A stretch of 64,000 bases of DNA from positions 35,280,501 to 35,344,500 of the forward strand of contig JAKSXM010000007.1 in NCBI GenBank assembly GCA_022575985.1, read 5' to 3'. Made by a program: the position numbers and the translations under genes. Shown here in pieces: positions 34,257 to 46,235 of the stretch (the first letter of the stretch is position 1; every line of letters begins with the position of its first letter). The notes under the pieces were generated by a model. That model had not been told where the DNA came from and made no database searches. It saw only the letters and a program-made list of their open reading frames with translations. This DNA is from Anagrus nilaparvatae (Eukaryota > Arthropoda > Insecta > Hymenoptera > Mymaridae).

Positions 34257-35067
34257 CACTCGGCTCAATAACGGTGTCTCCAAAAAGTCTTAAATAATTA
34301 TATGGTTTAATAGGGTTTGATATGATTTGAGTATTATTTTTTTTATTTTTAGATAAAACATGTTTTAATTTTTGAATTTTAATAAATTATCATTTTTTAA
34401 ATTTATTATTCAAAATTAGGTTTGAATGAAAGAGAAGAATTTGCTGATAATACGAATTCAATTTATACAAAACAATCAAGTATAGCAGGAGCTAGAGATA
34501 ATTAAAGTTTATCAAAATTAATTTTTCTGGACAGTAGACACGAAAGTATGATTTCCTGGCAGCTACGTAGCCGAGAAAATTAGAATTTCTCGCTACTGCC
34601 ACAGAAAAATTTTATATGGCCCCTGTCCATAAATAAAGAATGCCCCAAATCACAGTTTACCATCCTAAGATTCGCCTCGGAAGGTAATTTACGTGCAATT
34701 TGGGCCATTCTTTACTTTTCTGGACACGAGCCGTAAATATACTATTTTTCTGAATATAATAATAATAATTAAAAATAAAACAAACGAAAATAATATACTC
34801 TAGTTATTATTATTATATTTAGAAAAAATTTAATTTTAATAAACTTTAATTGTCTCTGATATACTTGACAGTTTTTTGTAAATCGAATTTGCACAGAATC
34901 AGCAAATTTTTCTTTTTCATTCAGGTTAATTTTGATTAACAAATTTAAAACTAAACACATGTTTTTACCTTAAAATTGAAAAAAAAAATAATACTCAAAA
35001 ATGTCAAACCCTATTAAACCATACAATTATTTAAAAATTGGGAGGACGCCATTAATTAAGCCGAGTG
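34257..35067. mobile_element. Foldback/MITE-like element, about 810 bp
   Basis: Ends begin CACTCGGCTYAATAAYGG in both orientations. Left arm about 34257-34535, right arm about 34810-35067, sharing 'tatggtttaatagggtttga' in variant form. A second, nested hairpin inside (about 34632-34655 and 34698-34718) shares 'ataaagaatg' and 'atttgggccattcttta'. No transposase. A DNA-transposon derivative is likely; target duplication not clear. Confidence 0.8.
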
Positions 35068-36845
35068 CATAATCTTTGACTACCCAAAAATTTATTTTGG
35101 GATCAAAATCTAGTAATTTTTACTTAACTATTTTTACTGACCCCGAAAACTCCTCGATTAAGTAAAATTGCTATTTTCTTTTTTTTTAGTTTTCGTTCCG
35201 CTATTTTAGATTCCCGAAAATTAATTTTTGGATGAAATGATAAGAACGCTCAATGAACACTTTTGGTGATCTCAGAAACTCTTCGTTTAATTAAAAATGT
35301 TGATATTTTATTTTTGTTAGTTTTTTTCTTATTAGTTTTTTATTTTAGACTAAATTTATTTTAGTCCAAAAGTAATATGCAAAATAAGAATGAACAGGAG
35401 AAATTTGTTAAAAAACAAAACGTCAAAAAATAGCCAAATATGTACCTATGCTGTTAGCCACGATGAATCAAGTTGGATAAAATATTTTTCTGTGTTAGAC
35501 TCAAAGCAAGTTTTGATCCTATTAACAGCTTATTCATTAGAGCCATTTAAAAATTTAAAGTGATGGAATACAACTGAAAAAAAATCCTCATTTAGTTTCC
35601 AAAAACTTTTGAGATAAACAATAAATTCAGGGTAGGTTTTGATCTGCATGTTCTACATTGCAGTGATTTTAATTCATATTTGGTCCCCCAAATATGGGGG
35701 GGATTTTATTTTATTTTATTTTATTTTATTTTCCCAAAAATGGTCATTTTCTATGATAAACGCTCTTTTAAATATAATAATATATTAAGGTTAATGATTT
35801 TAAAATGTCTGCAAAAGATTTTGCAGTAACCGATGCTTTGAAATATTTAAATAAAAATTTTAAAAATATAATAACACATTTAAAATTACCTATTGTAATT
35901 TGCTTATTTCCACCCCATATGGAAATGGATATATTACAATAAAAATAAAATATTTTATGTAGTGATCTTGAGATTCTGTCTTCTAATTACCGAAATTCAT
36001 CTTATAAGTTTATGTTTTTATCATTTTTATTGTCGTGAACAGTTCAATAATTAACTAATTTTAGTTCAATTATATTAATAATTATTGTAGAAAATAATTA
36101 AACTTTTGCAACTCGTGATTTATATCATAATTTCACGCGCGAGTTTCCGTCACTTTATTTTTTATAATTAATAATTTTAAACATAACTTTTTTTTAGTGT
36201 CTGCGTGTGTCGTTATTTTAATATTCAAAAAATATCAAGATTTTTGTTAGCTCAGTAGTAATTTATTTAAATATTTTAATTTTATTCATTTGTAACCATT
36301 TTATAATATACTTGAAAGACTGTTTGCTGTGTACTGCTAAGACCGAAGGTTGCTGCACTCAAAAAAATCTGGCAATTCTGATTTTTTCGTTCTCCTTCAT
36401 AAATTTGTCTTGTAGAGTGATTAGTGTCCAATTAGTGACCAGAGAAGGAGTATTATAGCATTTTTAATAATTTTAGTTAATAGATTCTTTCTTTTGCATA
36501 AAAAAATCAAAAAATATAACTCTTCATTTTGCAAACAAAACACTTTTTTTGTGAAAAAAATTTTACTTTTAAGAAAAAAAAATTATTTCTTTATGGAGTT
36601 TGATGAAAAGATAGTAAAAATCTCACAAAAGAGGTCTGCTGCGGTAACCGTAGTACTTGTTAAATGTGTCCTAACAAAAATAACCGGCAGGTTTTGGCTG
36701 GTTTCGCCTGATTTCATCAGGTATCGATGAGTTTGAACCAAAAAAATAGTTTTAGTTGTTAAAAAAAGAAAATTTCCAGGAAAATAAAGAAAATTCAATA
36801 CTGATAAACTTTATAACATTCTTTTAACCAATAAACGTCTAAAAT
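35068..36845. other. AT-rich sequence without recognisable genes
   Basis: Only short chance frames and a (TTTTA)n run at about 35702-35735. A 45-codon ATG frame (35804-35941) and frames near 36500-36800 show no domain. It could be intronic. Confidence 0.5.
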
Positions 36846-37440
36846 GAAAATTTATACATTAATACCAGGGGGTTTTCGAGGTCGAGCAAAACGTTTTTAT
36901 GGGTGAAAATTTTTATATTTTCACCCCCAGAATATTTTCCGATTTTCCAAGATGGCGGACGAATAAACTTACAAAAATAAACTTTATACCTTACCAGAGG
37001 GTTTTCGAGGTCGAGAAAAACGTTTTTATGAGTGATAATTTTCATATTTTCCGATTTTCCAAGATGGTGGACCAATAAACATCCCAAAAATAAAGTTCTT
37101 TTTTGGATGTTCATTGGTCCTCCATCTTGGAAAATTGGAGAATTATAAAATTTGAAAATTTTCACTCATAAAAAAGTTTTTCTAAACCTCGAAAATCCCC
37201 TGGTAATGTATAAAGTTTATTTTTGGGATGTTTATTGATCCACCATCTTGGAAAATCGGAAAATATGCTTTGGTAAAAATATGAAATTTTTCACTCATAA
37301 AAACGTTTTTCTCGACCTCTGAAACCCCCCGGTAATGTATAAAATTATTTTTGGGATATTTATTGGTCCGCCACCTTGGAAAATCGGAAAATATGAAAAT
37401 TTTCACTCAAAAAAACTTTTTTTTGACCTCAAAAACCCCC
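36846..37440. repeat. Palindromic tandem array, units of about 120-165 bp
   Basis: Two units in one orientation (36860-37090), then three in the opposite orientation (37095-37440), meeting at 'catcccaaaaataaa...tttttggatg'. Units share 'gattttccaagatggtgga', 'aaaacgtttttctcgacctc' and 'cccctggtaat'. The several 60-110 codon frames here come from the repeat itself. Confidence 0.85.
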
Positions 37441-38242
37441 TGATAACCCTTTCAGGGTTGACTTGCATAAGGCATTAAGGGGGGTGAGTTTAGTCGGTAA
37501 ACATATTAAGCATGGAGTCCAACATAATCTAGGGCCCGGCCCTATTTATGGGTAACGCATTCTCACCTAGACGCATGTAAAAAATTACATGTGTCAACCC
37601 TGCTCATAGAGCACAAAAAAAAATATGAATAAGAGTGAGTATATACTTATTATATGTATGAGTGAAACAGCAGTCAGTCTGTGTCGGCATCCCATGTTTC
37701 CTCAACGACGTACCAGACAGTACGTCGTAAACGTTTATATTTAAAGTACACAAAATATATATCATAATAAATATATATTAAACTCAATTTAATAATTGCC
37801 GTTATATAATTATTTTATACCATTATCCCTTTGGATATCCATCATTTCCACATTATGGCATCCCTTAGAAAAGCGATATAACAACAAATACATATTTTTT
37901 TTGTAAAAGATATATTTTTCAATACATATAAAATGTGTGCTCCAAAATTTTTATTATTGGAACTTCATATTTTTAGAGTTCCAAGTCATTCAGGAATTCC
38001 TTAATAAAAGTGATATTTTTCAAAAAAAAAAAAAATCTCATTAAGAGGTGCGTACTCCTATTAAAAAAAAAAGAAGCAGAAAGTTTTAAATCGTGTACGA
38101 CTCCATGTGCTTCGATCATTTTTTTGTTTTCATTTTATTTAATCAACAAAAATATATCTATTGAGACAAAGTACCATCTATATTGTGCTAAACTACCATC
38201 ATCATCATTATCACAATATATTTATTAGCAAGTGAAATTGTT
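37441..38242. other. Unidentified sequence, GC-richer at left
   Basis: 37445-37735 has balanced composition, with 'aaccctttcagggttgact' and 'acgacgtaccagacagtacgtcgt' in part palindromic. It resembles neither the R1 nor the LTR elements. 37740-38242 is AT-rich with no gene. Confidence 0.4.
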
Positions 38243-38714
38243 ATTTTTTTTTTGTCAAGGGAATCTTGTGAATCTTGCATCAGCCATGGAGTGTTTGCGG
38301 GCCTTAAAGACCCGCGAATTTCCATGACCGCCCAGTTGTACACTTTTTACCCCAGATTCTTACTGGATAAATACACTATAAACACCCCTGCGCTTGTTTG
38401 CCCCAAACCGAAACTCCCTTTTCAGGTATAACTTCAGTTTGGGACGCGCAGCCTAGGCAACTGTCCGCTGCCTTCCCCCAGCCTAGTGACAGGAGAGCTA
38501 TCTACGATAGAAAGCCTTCCTCCTTTTTCTTCAATAAGGTGGCCCTTACGTACTCTGCTACTTTGTTCCAATTTTCAGGACTCCGTAGCATTTCCGGGAC
38601 CACCGTCTCTGGCCTCCAAATCGGGAAGGGCGGCCGCCCTTCCACGTAGCGCACACATCCGAAGAAAGTGTGCTCTACTGTATCCTTCACGCCTGGGCAG
38701 TGCAAGCACTCCTC
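38243..38714 (-). mobile_element. R1-clade element, 3' end fragment
   Basis: Minus-strand copy of the 3' end of the element at 38859-42652, ending in a poly-A tail (T run 38243-38253). 5' truncated at about 38714 within the C-terminal zinc-finger region (CPGVKDTVEHTFFGC). A short deletion relative to the longer copy lies near 38350. Typical target-primed, 5'-truncated insertion. Confidence 0.9.
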
Positions 38715-38858
38715 AGATTAGTAAGATCTTTGGTTTATCAGTGATGATACACTATTATTATGTATAAAATATTATATATCCTTTAAAGGATACTTATTAT
38801 ATTATAAAATAAGTATCTACTTATTATTAATAATAATATTCTTAAGTACTTGAAAATA
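38715..38858. repeat. AT-rich repeat, inverted copy at 47140-47285
   Basis: Matches the reverse complement of 47140-47285, sharing 'agattagt', 'tatcctttaa', 'ataaaataagta' and 'ttattattaataataatatt'. The 47-kb copy contains the full palindrome around cttaagtacttaag; here an R1 element interrupts it. Confidence 0.75.
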
Positions 38859-39161
38859 TTTTTTTTTTTTTTTTGTTAAGGGAATCTTGTGAATCTTGCA
38901 TCAGCCATGGAGTGTTTGCAGGCCTTAAAGACCCGAAAATTTCCATGACCGCCCAGTTGCACGAAGTGTACAACTGGGAGACCACTGGCGACCGCGGTCG
39001 CCGGCTACGCCCCAGATTCTTACTAGATAAACACTCTATAAACCCCCTTGCGCTTGTTTGCCCCAAACCGGAACTCCTTTTTCAGGTATAACTTCAGTTT
39101 GGGACGCACAGCCTAGGCAACTGGCCGCTGCCTTCCCCCAGCCTATTGACAGGAGAGCAAT

Positions 39162-42074
39162 CTACAATATAAACCCCTCCTCCTTTTTCTTCAACAAGGT
39201 GGCCCTTACGTACTCTGCTACTTTGTTCCAATTTTCAGAACGCCGTAGCATTTTCGGGACCACCGTCTCTGGCCTCCAAATTGGGAAGGGCGGGCGCCCT
39301 TCCACGTAGCGCACACATTCGAAGAAAGTGTGCTCCACTGTATCCTTCACGCCTGAGCAGTGCAAGCACTCCTCTGTTGCCACCTTGTGCCAATGTTTTA
39401 ACATGACATGGAAATACCCGTGTCTAGTTAAAAATTGGGTGAGGTAAAAATCTACCTCCCCATGTTGTCGTCCAGTCCATGCATGCAGATCTGAAATCAG
39501 TCTGCGCGTCCATCGGGCATTTTCCACCTGTCCTTTTTCCACCGATTTTGCCATTTTTCCATAGAGCTGGAGCGGGCGCGAGTGGATGCCACTTCGCGGT
39601 CCTCTACACTATCGTAAATGTATTTCTGCTCCAACGCTAGCAGGTCGACGGGTATGACCGATGCTACGACCTGTATCGCCTCGAACGATACCGTATGGTA
39701 CGCGCAGGCGATCCTCAGGGCCGCTTGCCACTGCATAGACGATATTTTATGTCTGTGCTTGGCAAATTTGGTGGTATCGCCCAGATCTCAAATCCGTAAA
39801 GCAGGGCAGAGTTGACAACGGACATCAATAATCTTCGCTTCCCGGGTTTGGGCCCTCCTATGTAGGCAATGAGCCTTGACAAGGAGGATGCGATCGACGC
39901 GGCCTTCTCACTCGACCTCTGAAATTTTTCCCAGAAGTTCAGCTTGTTATCAAGCAGAACTGCCAGGTACTTAACCGATGTCTTGGCTTGGATCGTGTGA
40001 GGGTTTCCACCATCATCGACATTTACATCGATGTCCGTGGAAATTGTTGTTCAACGGGTCATCAGAACGATCTCCGTTTTTGGGATCGCAAGCTGGAGCC
40101 CGTGATCGCCCATCCAGAGGTTGATCCTTTCTCATGACTAGATTCAACCTCTCCTGGGTCACTTCCATGTCCCTGCCAGTTATGGTCAGGGCCACGTCGT
40201 CGGCGTACCCGATCAGGGAAACTCCTTCCGGGAGGTGGACGCGCAACAAGCCACCGTAAAAGGCATTCCACAGATCATGTCCGAGAACTGAACCTTGGGC
40301 AATGCCCGCACTCAGAACCCTCTGTCGCCTGCCATCGAGCGTGTCGTAGAGCAGTCTCCGGTCCTGTTGGTAGTCCTTTAGTACGTTACCCAGATACCTG
40401 GGTATCCGGAAATCGTATTCGAAAGACCGGATTCTGTCATCCCACCTGGCCGAATTGAAAGCGTTTTTGACGTCCAGCGTTACAAGAAAGACGTCTTTGC
40501 GAATTGCAGGCAGCTTTTCCCTCTCAGTTTCTACGGTATCCACGACTAGCCGGATGGCGTCTATCGTGGAATGCCCCTCACGAAATCCATACTGCTCCTC
40601 GGAAAGGCCAGCGCCCTCCTGAATGGCTCTTCTCAACCTTGCCCGGAGCATGCCTTGTTCAAGAGCACGAGACGTGCTACCTTCCACTGCCTTGGAAACA
40701 CTCCCGCCACCAAGCATGCATTAAACATGCTTAACAGGATACCAGGGATTATTTTGACCGCTCGTTTAAGCACTTCCGCTGGCATCCCGTCTGGCCCCGG
40801 CGCCTTGCCATTTTCATGGCCTTGATGGCCTTCACCATCTCGTCCTCACTGAATAAAGGCACTTCCTCTCTGGGTATCGCCTCTACCGGGTTTTTCCGGA
40901 TGTGCCGCTCAGGGAAGAGAGCGCCGATGATTCGTTCGGTCGACACTGCGTCCATCATGCTGTTAGACCCCCGGTTCAACTTGCCCATTACGACTTTGTA
41001 ACCAAGACCCCAGGGGTCCTTGTTTAAATCCTCGCGTAATGAACGCAGGCATCGAACCTTGCTTTGACGGATAGCTTTGGCCAGCCGGTGCTTAGCATCC
41101 CTGTGTTCCTGGGAAAGTTCAGCAGCCTCAGTCCTGTCCCGTGCTCTCTGCCCCCTTCGTCGCGTCCTGCGGGACTCCTTGCGGAGCTCCGTTATTTCGG
41201 AAGTCCACCAGTAAACTGGATTTCTCCCTTTCCAGGGCCTTCGACGAGGCATAGAGGCGTCACACGCCCCTCGCAATAGAGACGTTACTTTCTTGACTAA
41301 GATTTCAGCCTCGCGGGGACCTATAGCCTCTCCATGCCAAGCAGGGACGGACGACGACTCTATTCGAAGATACTCTTCGAACTTGTCCTCGTCCATCTTT
41401 GGTACATTCCAACCCAAGGGACGCCTCTTGTACGGAGGCCGTTGGGAGGTTCCCTCAAGCACCCGGAAGGTGATGTAATGATGGTGGATACCATTGTAAC
41501 CATCCACCACCGTATATTTGCCGATTCTCCCAGACGCACCTTCTGTTGCAAAGGTTATGTCTGGGATAGAGGCACCCCAACCTGCCCTCTCGTAGGTGGG
41601 ACGGTTTCCTCAATTCTCGACCACTAGTTTGCATCTAGTGGCCATTTCCAGTACCTGCTGTCCCCTAGGATTGGTCGTCGGCATGCCCCATTCTAAGGCC
41701 CTAGCGTTAAAGTCTCCAGCAAGGATAACGCTTCCAGTTACCGTCCGAACCGTGTTCTCGATGCTGGCCAGCTTTGTAGCCAGCAATTCCGAGCTATCGT
41801 TTGGGGAGAGGTAGGAACTTATATAAGTTGTCTCCCCGCACGTGACCCGAACGTGGAAATTGCCTTTCCCTTTTCTGGTCAAGGACGTTTGGGCTCTACC
41901 CCGGAGCCATATGGCGCAACAGCCAGTGTCATCGGTTAGCCAGTACTTGTGGTTCATGTTGTATGATTGCTCGCTTAGTAAGAGGATACTTGAATCCTCT
42001 TCACGGGCAATCTGTTCCAACAAAGCACCAGCTTCCCGGGCTTGATTCATGTTCCCTTGTAGAACATTGATCAT
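39162..42074 (-). pseudogene. R1-clade ORF2: endonuclease and reverse transcriptase
   Basis: ORF2 starts at ATG 42074, overlapping the ORF1 stop (ATGA). Endonuclease at 42074-41610 has 'VLQGNMNQAREA' and 'LAGDFNARALEWGMP'; a one-base shift near 41610 moves to the next frame (to 40749), which carries the endonuclease end and linker ('NPVYWWTSEI'). A further shift near 40817 breaks the conserved GKAPGPDG region. RT at 40717-40013 has 'LVTLDVKNAFNSARW', 'GIAQGSVLGHDLWN' and YADD (40196-40207). The C-terminal region (39736-39162) is shifted again and ends with a CCHC finger (CLHCSGVKDTVEHTFFEC). Four or more frame breaks make it inactive. Confidence 0.93.
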
Positions 42075-42652
42075 TTACGATGACACTTATTCCTTGCCGC
42101 AGCCAGAGCCTCCCGGTAGCTGGGGCAGTTTCCTTCTCCGGCATAGTGCTCCGATGAGCACTTGTCGTCCCTATTCTTACAGAGGAAACACTCGGGCGTT
42201 TCCTTCTGGCATTCGCTTCTTTTATGGCCGGCAACGACACATTTGAGGCACGCTTTTCTTCGGTCTGGGGCTTTGCAGACATACTGGTTATGTCCATAGC
42301 CCAGACATCTAAAGCAGCGCCTTGCATTCGCTCGAAGGCGCACTCTGTTAGAAGCCCAGCCAATTTGGATTCTTCCCTTCTTGGACAGGCGTAGAGCATC
42401 TACCTCGAGCAGCTCTACCACTGCCATTTGGCTCGTAGTGCCTTTAGTTTTGAAAATGGAGACTGGGGGTAGTAGATCTCTACGTTCCATTCCTATTTCT
42501 TTGGCAACTGCTTCCCTGATCTCCCGTTCGTTCGTGACCCCATCCAGATCTCGGATTTTGAGTTTCAGCATGGGGATCATATCCCGGACGTTCGAATCAG
42601 GACCCGTAACCACTTGAACCGCTTCCTGTAGTTTCCTGGAATCCTCTATCGA
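42071..42652 (-). pseudogene. R1-clade ORF1 (Gag-like) C-terminal part
   Basis: Open from the element's truncated 5' edge to TGA at 42071-42073, with no natural start. It contains the segment 'LKIRDLDGVTNEREIREAVA', then three cysteine knuckles beginning CFRCLGYGHNQYVC, CLKCVVAGHKRSEC and CFLCKNRDDKC. Such proteins bind element RNA and form particles with it. The last codons overlap the ORF2 start by four bases. Confidence 0.92.
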
Positions 42653-42661
42653 TACTTAAGA

Positions 42662-42662
42662 A

Positions 42663-42696
<34 letters not shown>

Positions 42697-42720
42697 ATTA
42701 TTAATATTATTATTAAAATT
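42662..42720. repeat. (ATT)n microsatellite
   Basis: Run of ATT units with two 'aat' interruptions, directly outside the 5' edge of the R1 element. Confidence 0.9.
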
Positions 42721-42822
42721 AAGTGATGATACGACCTTTTTGGACCAGAAAAATAAATAATACATATTATTTTTTTTGTTCCTGGTTCAACAAGACCCTA
42801 TCATCACTTAATTTTAATAATT
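42707..42822. mobile_element. Small palindromic MITE-like element, about 115 bp
   Basis: Near-perfect inverted ends 'attattaaaattaagtgat' and its reverse complement at 42797-42822, with an inner pair 'tggaccag'/'cctggttca'. No coding capacity. The inverted ends run into the flanking ATT repeat, so the true boundary is uncertain. Confidence 0.6.
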
Positions 42823-42829
42823 TACTTGG

Positions 42830-44028
42830 ACGTATCAAAAACTTTAAATTTATTAGTATTATTATTAACTCGGTTATACCGGTCCTGAGCCCGGCGCCTC
42901 ATAAGGCTGAAGAAGGGGAAAGGTAGTTCAGGCCACCTTATTGAACTAGCATCAGAGATATTGGATATAGCTTTTTGGTACAACTGAGGCTGACCTATAA
43001 ACGCCCCATATGCTTTGCTTTTCTCCGTGCGACACTGCTGAACCCAATGCACTGTCATTGAGTATGCCGCAGACAGTTTATAGCTCTCTGGAATAACTGA
43101 CTCTGCCCTATAAATCGGGCCTATGCCTTGTTTTTCCTGTGTGCATCTATAATGAATGTACGCAGACTGCTATCCATAAGCATCTCTGAGGAAACGCCAC
43201 ACCAAAAGGGACTCCAAGTTCTTCTACAAATTTAAGTACGAATAATAAAGGGTTGCCTTAAGCCTCATGTATTAGCTGTTAGCATGGAAGATTCCCACCT
43301 TGAGCACGGCGACGCAACCGGTTAATGGTTAGTTTCGGGTCTCGCCAAACTATGACTCAAGGTTATTATTTTCTAGTTTTAGTAATGTAAGAAGGTAAGA
43401 GGTCAGGAAGACTTCGGCCTTCCTGAATGGATATGGCTAACCCACGGAACCCTAGCTGTGTTTGAAGAAACTCCAAAAATCCTCCGCCAAGTGTTTACCC
43501 ATGCGGGATATGTGTGTTTGCATATACAGCCAAATCTGTGTACCTTCACACATGCACGGTATGGACAGTACGCCGTGAGGCACGATCCGTAAATGTCAAA
43601 AGAGGATCCTGGATGGGGAAGCGAGCAACCAGAACTATTTTTTTTCTGCTGACGCTAGATAAGAGCTGGGATTCTCTGCAGCCGGAGCCCATGATTGGCG
43701 AAGTTGTTCGTATGTACCCAAGCTGCTGGAGGACTCTAAATTTTCAAAGCGAATTATGCTTTTATTCGTAGAAAAATGAGAGGAGCAAAGTAGTGCAAGT
43801 ATATTTGGCCAATTATATCCTATAAACAGTATGCATGTCAGCTGCCCAGAATATGAGGGATCGAAGGAGGTCTTTGCACAGAGAGCGATGAATTTTACAG
43901 AACTGAAAATGTACGAGATAAACAGAAATAAAAGCACAAATCAAAATGAGAAGAATGGTCAAGATTATCCTGCTTAGGATATAGATTGTGAAATCACAGA
44001 TAAAGAGAAACAAAGCGTTATAGTTCAG
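42830..44028 (+). mobile_element. Probable 5' region of a second, plus-strand R1-clade element
   Basis: GC-richer sequence without a real frame, leading directly into an R1-type ORF1. Contains 'gcctcataaggctgaag', 'cccatgcgggatatgtgtg' and similar phrases. Assignment as a 5' UTR is inferred from position and composition. Confidence 0.5.
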
Positions 44029-45190
44029 ATGACTTTTGCTAGTACTTCTATTGGTAAACATGTCACGAATCTGAATCGTTGTCATGCAAACATCGAAAAG
44101 TATTATGATAAGATGCTATCTTGCGTTCAACAGATGGAGGAGAAGATTAAAAAGCAGACTAACATTTCACTAGTAATTCAAGACGGTGTTAGGCTGATCA
44201 AGAATAATCTGAACAAATTGCAGACCATTAAGGCATGAAAACCCGAGAAGTCCTTGCCATCTAAACCGAAATGAAGCAGTATATTAGAGAGCAATCTACA
44301 GCTGATCAACGTAAAAAAAAAGGTGGAAAGAGCCTAAAAAATTTGGCACTGAAAGTAAATTCTGCTGCATCTGCGGCAAAACAACGCTCAGCTGCCAGGG
44401 CAACCAAAGTGCCAACATATCCTAGATTTACTGTTTCACTAGTAAAGATAACAGATGAAACAGTGGCAGCAGCGGAAAGAAATGAAGACAATATGTTGGA
44501 ACCCACTGAGACTTCTCTTGCAGAAAATGAGGACTTTCAATAGTTTACTAATCGGAAGAACAGGAGGAAGAAAAGAAAAAAGGCAAAGAGGCAAAAAGAC
44601 GAGGAAAAAAGAGAGAAGAAGAAAGCGAACGACAATGAGAAAGAAAGCTTTCCAGAACTAGAGACAAGGCAGTCGCGATTAATCTACCAGAAGGGAAAGC
44701 GTACGCGGATATATTGAAGCAGATCAAGGAAAGCGTTATCGGAGAAGCGACTGCAACTAACATCTGTGCAGTTAGAAAAACTCAAGCTGGTAACATATTG
44801 ATCGAGATGAGGGGGAAAGCAGAAGGGCAAACAGCCCTTTTTGAGGCAGTTAAGGCAAGTATGGGAGAGAGCGTAATTTTCACATAACTGACACCACGCC
44901 AAACTCTCCAGATTCGGGATATTGATTGCCCTACTACAAAAGCGGAAGTAGAGGTAGCCTTAAAAGCCATTCTGAAAGAACCGCCCCGATCCAGGTGAAG
45001 CTATCTCAACCCAACATTTGGGAACAGAGATCAACCACGGACGAGATAGAAGAAAAGGCTCCATTTAAGCAAATTAAGAAGGGTATTAGAAGGGTAGTAT
45101 TAAGCAAGGCCTCAGCAATTGCAGAGTATGACTACAGACTACCCTGCTTAGATGCTTCAGGTGATTAGCCTATGGCTATATAGCAGGAAA
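44029..45190 (+). pseudogene. Degenerate R1-clade ORF1 (Gag-like)
   Basis: Opens at ATG 44029 (MTFASTSIGKHVTNLN), breaks at 44238, continues in another frame at 44271 (Lys/Ala-rich linker) and then in a third with 'AYADILKQIKESVIGEAT', 'TQAGNILIEMRGKAEGQT' and 'TPRQTLQIRDIDCPTTKAEV'. These are the fold preceding the zinc knuckles in R1/Jockey-type Gag proteins. Knuckles are not intact; about 45190 the frame decays with many stops. Confidence 0.8.
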
Positions 45191-45459
45191 CTGCAAATTA
45201 CAAGGCAGATGAATTGACAGGAAAGCTGCGATGCTTCCTCTGAAAACCTGCAAAATTGAAGGAAAAAGATCTCAAGCACTTCCAGAGTTCCAGTAAGTGT
45301 GTTGAGTTCAAAAAAGTGATCACGAAAAAGTGATCAAGGTATGAGGTATCTTGGCTACCCAAGGAAACATGCATAGAAGTTGGTTTGCAAACCGTCTCAT
45401 GTATCAAATTCAGAGGACCAAGGCTGTGGATCAAATCCAACCACCTAGTTCGGCAAAAA

Positions 45460-46235
45460 ACTTGGAACAGCTGCTATTTGGTTCGCGATTTCTGGAAATA
45501 TTGCAGTAGAAGCATCAGGCATAGAAAGGGGCTTCGATGGAATTAGGAGTAAGATCATAACTTATGTGAGTTGCTACCTGATTCCGATAGGAAGTGTACA
45601 GGACTATTATACAAAATTGGACGACATAGAAGACTTTGCGAGAGAGTCGGATAGCAACATAATTGCTGCAGGTGATTTTAATGCCAAAGCTGTTGACTGG
45701 AGTATGCCCTATACCGAGTCGAAAAGAGGGTAGACTCTAGAAATGGTGTCGAGGATAGGCCTCGTTGCTCTAAATATAGATAACGCCACAACCTTTAGAA
45801 TAGCAAATTACACCAAAACTATAAATGTCATGTTCTTCGGATTCGAAGGCCTAAGCACAAGGGTTAATAACTGGCACGTTATGGAAGATTATACGGTAAG
45901 CGTTCCCCAGTTCATTTTGTTCGAAATTCAGCAAGAGCGACAGCCCACTGGAGAGGCATATAGGCAAAAAACAAGAGGTTTGAACCTTAATAAGCTGAAC
46001 AAAGAACGATTTATACAAGTTTTAATGAGGAGACAAGGGGCAATTCCAGCGAAACACCACAGACTAGGAAGTAAAAAAGACGCGGAGAAACTAGTGTACG
46101 ATGTAATAACTCTGCTAAAAAAAGCTTCTGATGCTTCCATGCCTCAAAAAAGTTTTAATTGAAGGAACCAACCTGTGTACTGGTGGAATGCAGTTGAAGC
46201 AGCAGGGGATTTATCTCTTCCACAATACGGTTTTA
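45460..46235 (+). pseudogene. Degenerate R1-clade endonuclease with RT deleted
   Basis: Frames contain 'VSCYLIPIGSVQDYYTKLDD' and 'IIAAGDFNAKAVDWSMPY' (the GDFNA motif of APE endonucleases), a TAG near 45731, then 'RIGLVALNIDNATTFRIA'. The end reads 'PVYWWNAVEAAGDLS', which joins the linker directly to 'LPQYGF', a remnant of the RT start. The rest of RT is absent. It is a diverged subfamily, not a copy of the minus-strand element. Confidence 0.82.

Larger units (their letters stand above)
38859..42652 (-). mobile_element. R1-clade non-LTR retrotransposon, 5'-truncated
   Basis: A GC-richer island of about 3.8 kb in AT-rich DNA. On the minus strand it holds the C-terminal part of ORF1 with zinc knuckles, then ORF2 with APE-type endonuclease, reverse transcriptase and a C-terminal CCHC finger, then a 3' UTR and poly-A tail (T run 38859-38874). 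It starts inside ORF1 at about 42652. Flanks 'tacttgaaaatatt' (left) and 'tacttaagaatatt' (right) may be a mutated target duplication (12 of 14). Many antisense frames of 60-130 codons over this island are shadows. Confidence 0.95.

Noticed and set aside
35804..35941. ATG frame of 45 codons
   Set aside because: Too short, no domain and no splice signals.
38398..42617. Many plus-strand frames of 60-97 codons over the R1 island
   Set aside because: They are antisense to clearly recognisable R1 ORF1/ORF2 on the minus strand; the balanced composition leaves long antisense openings.
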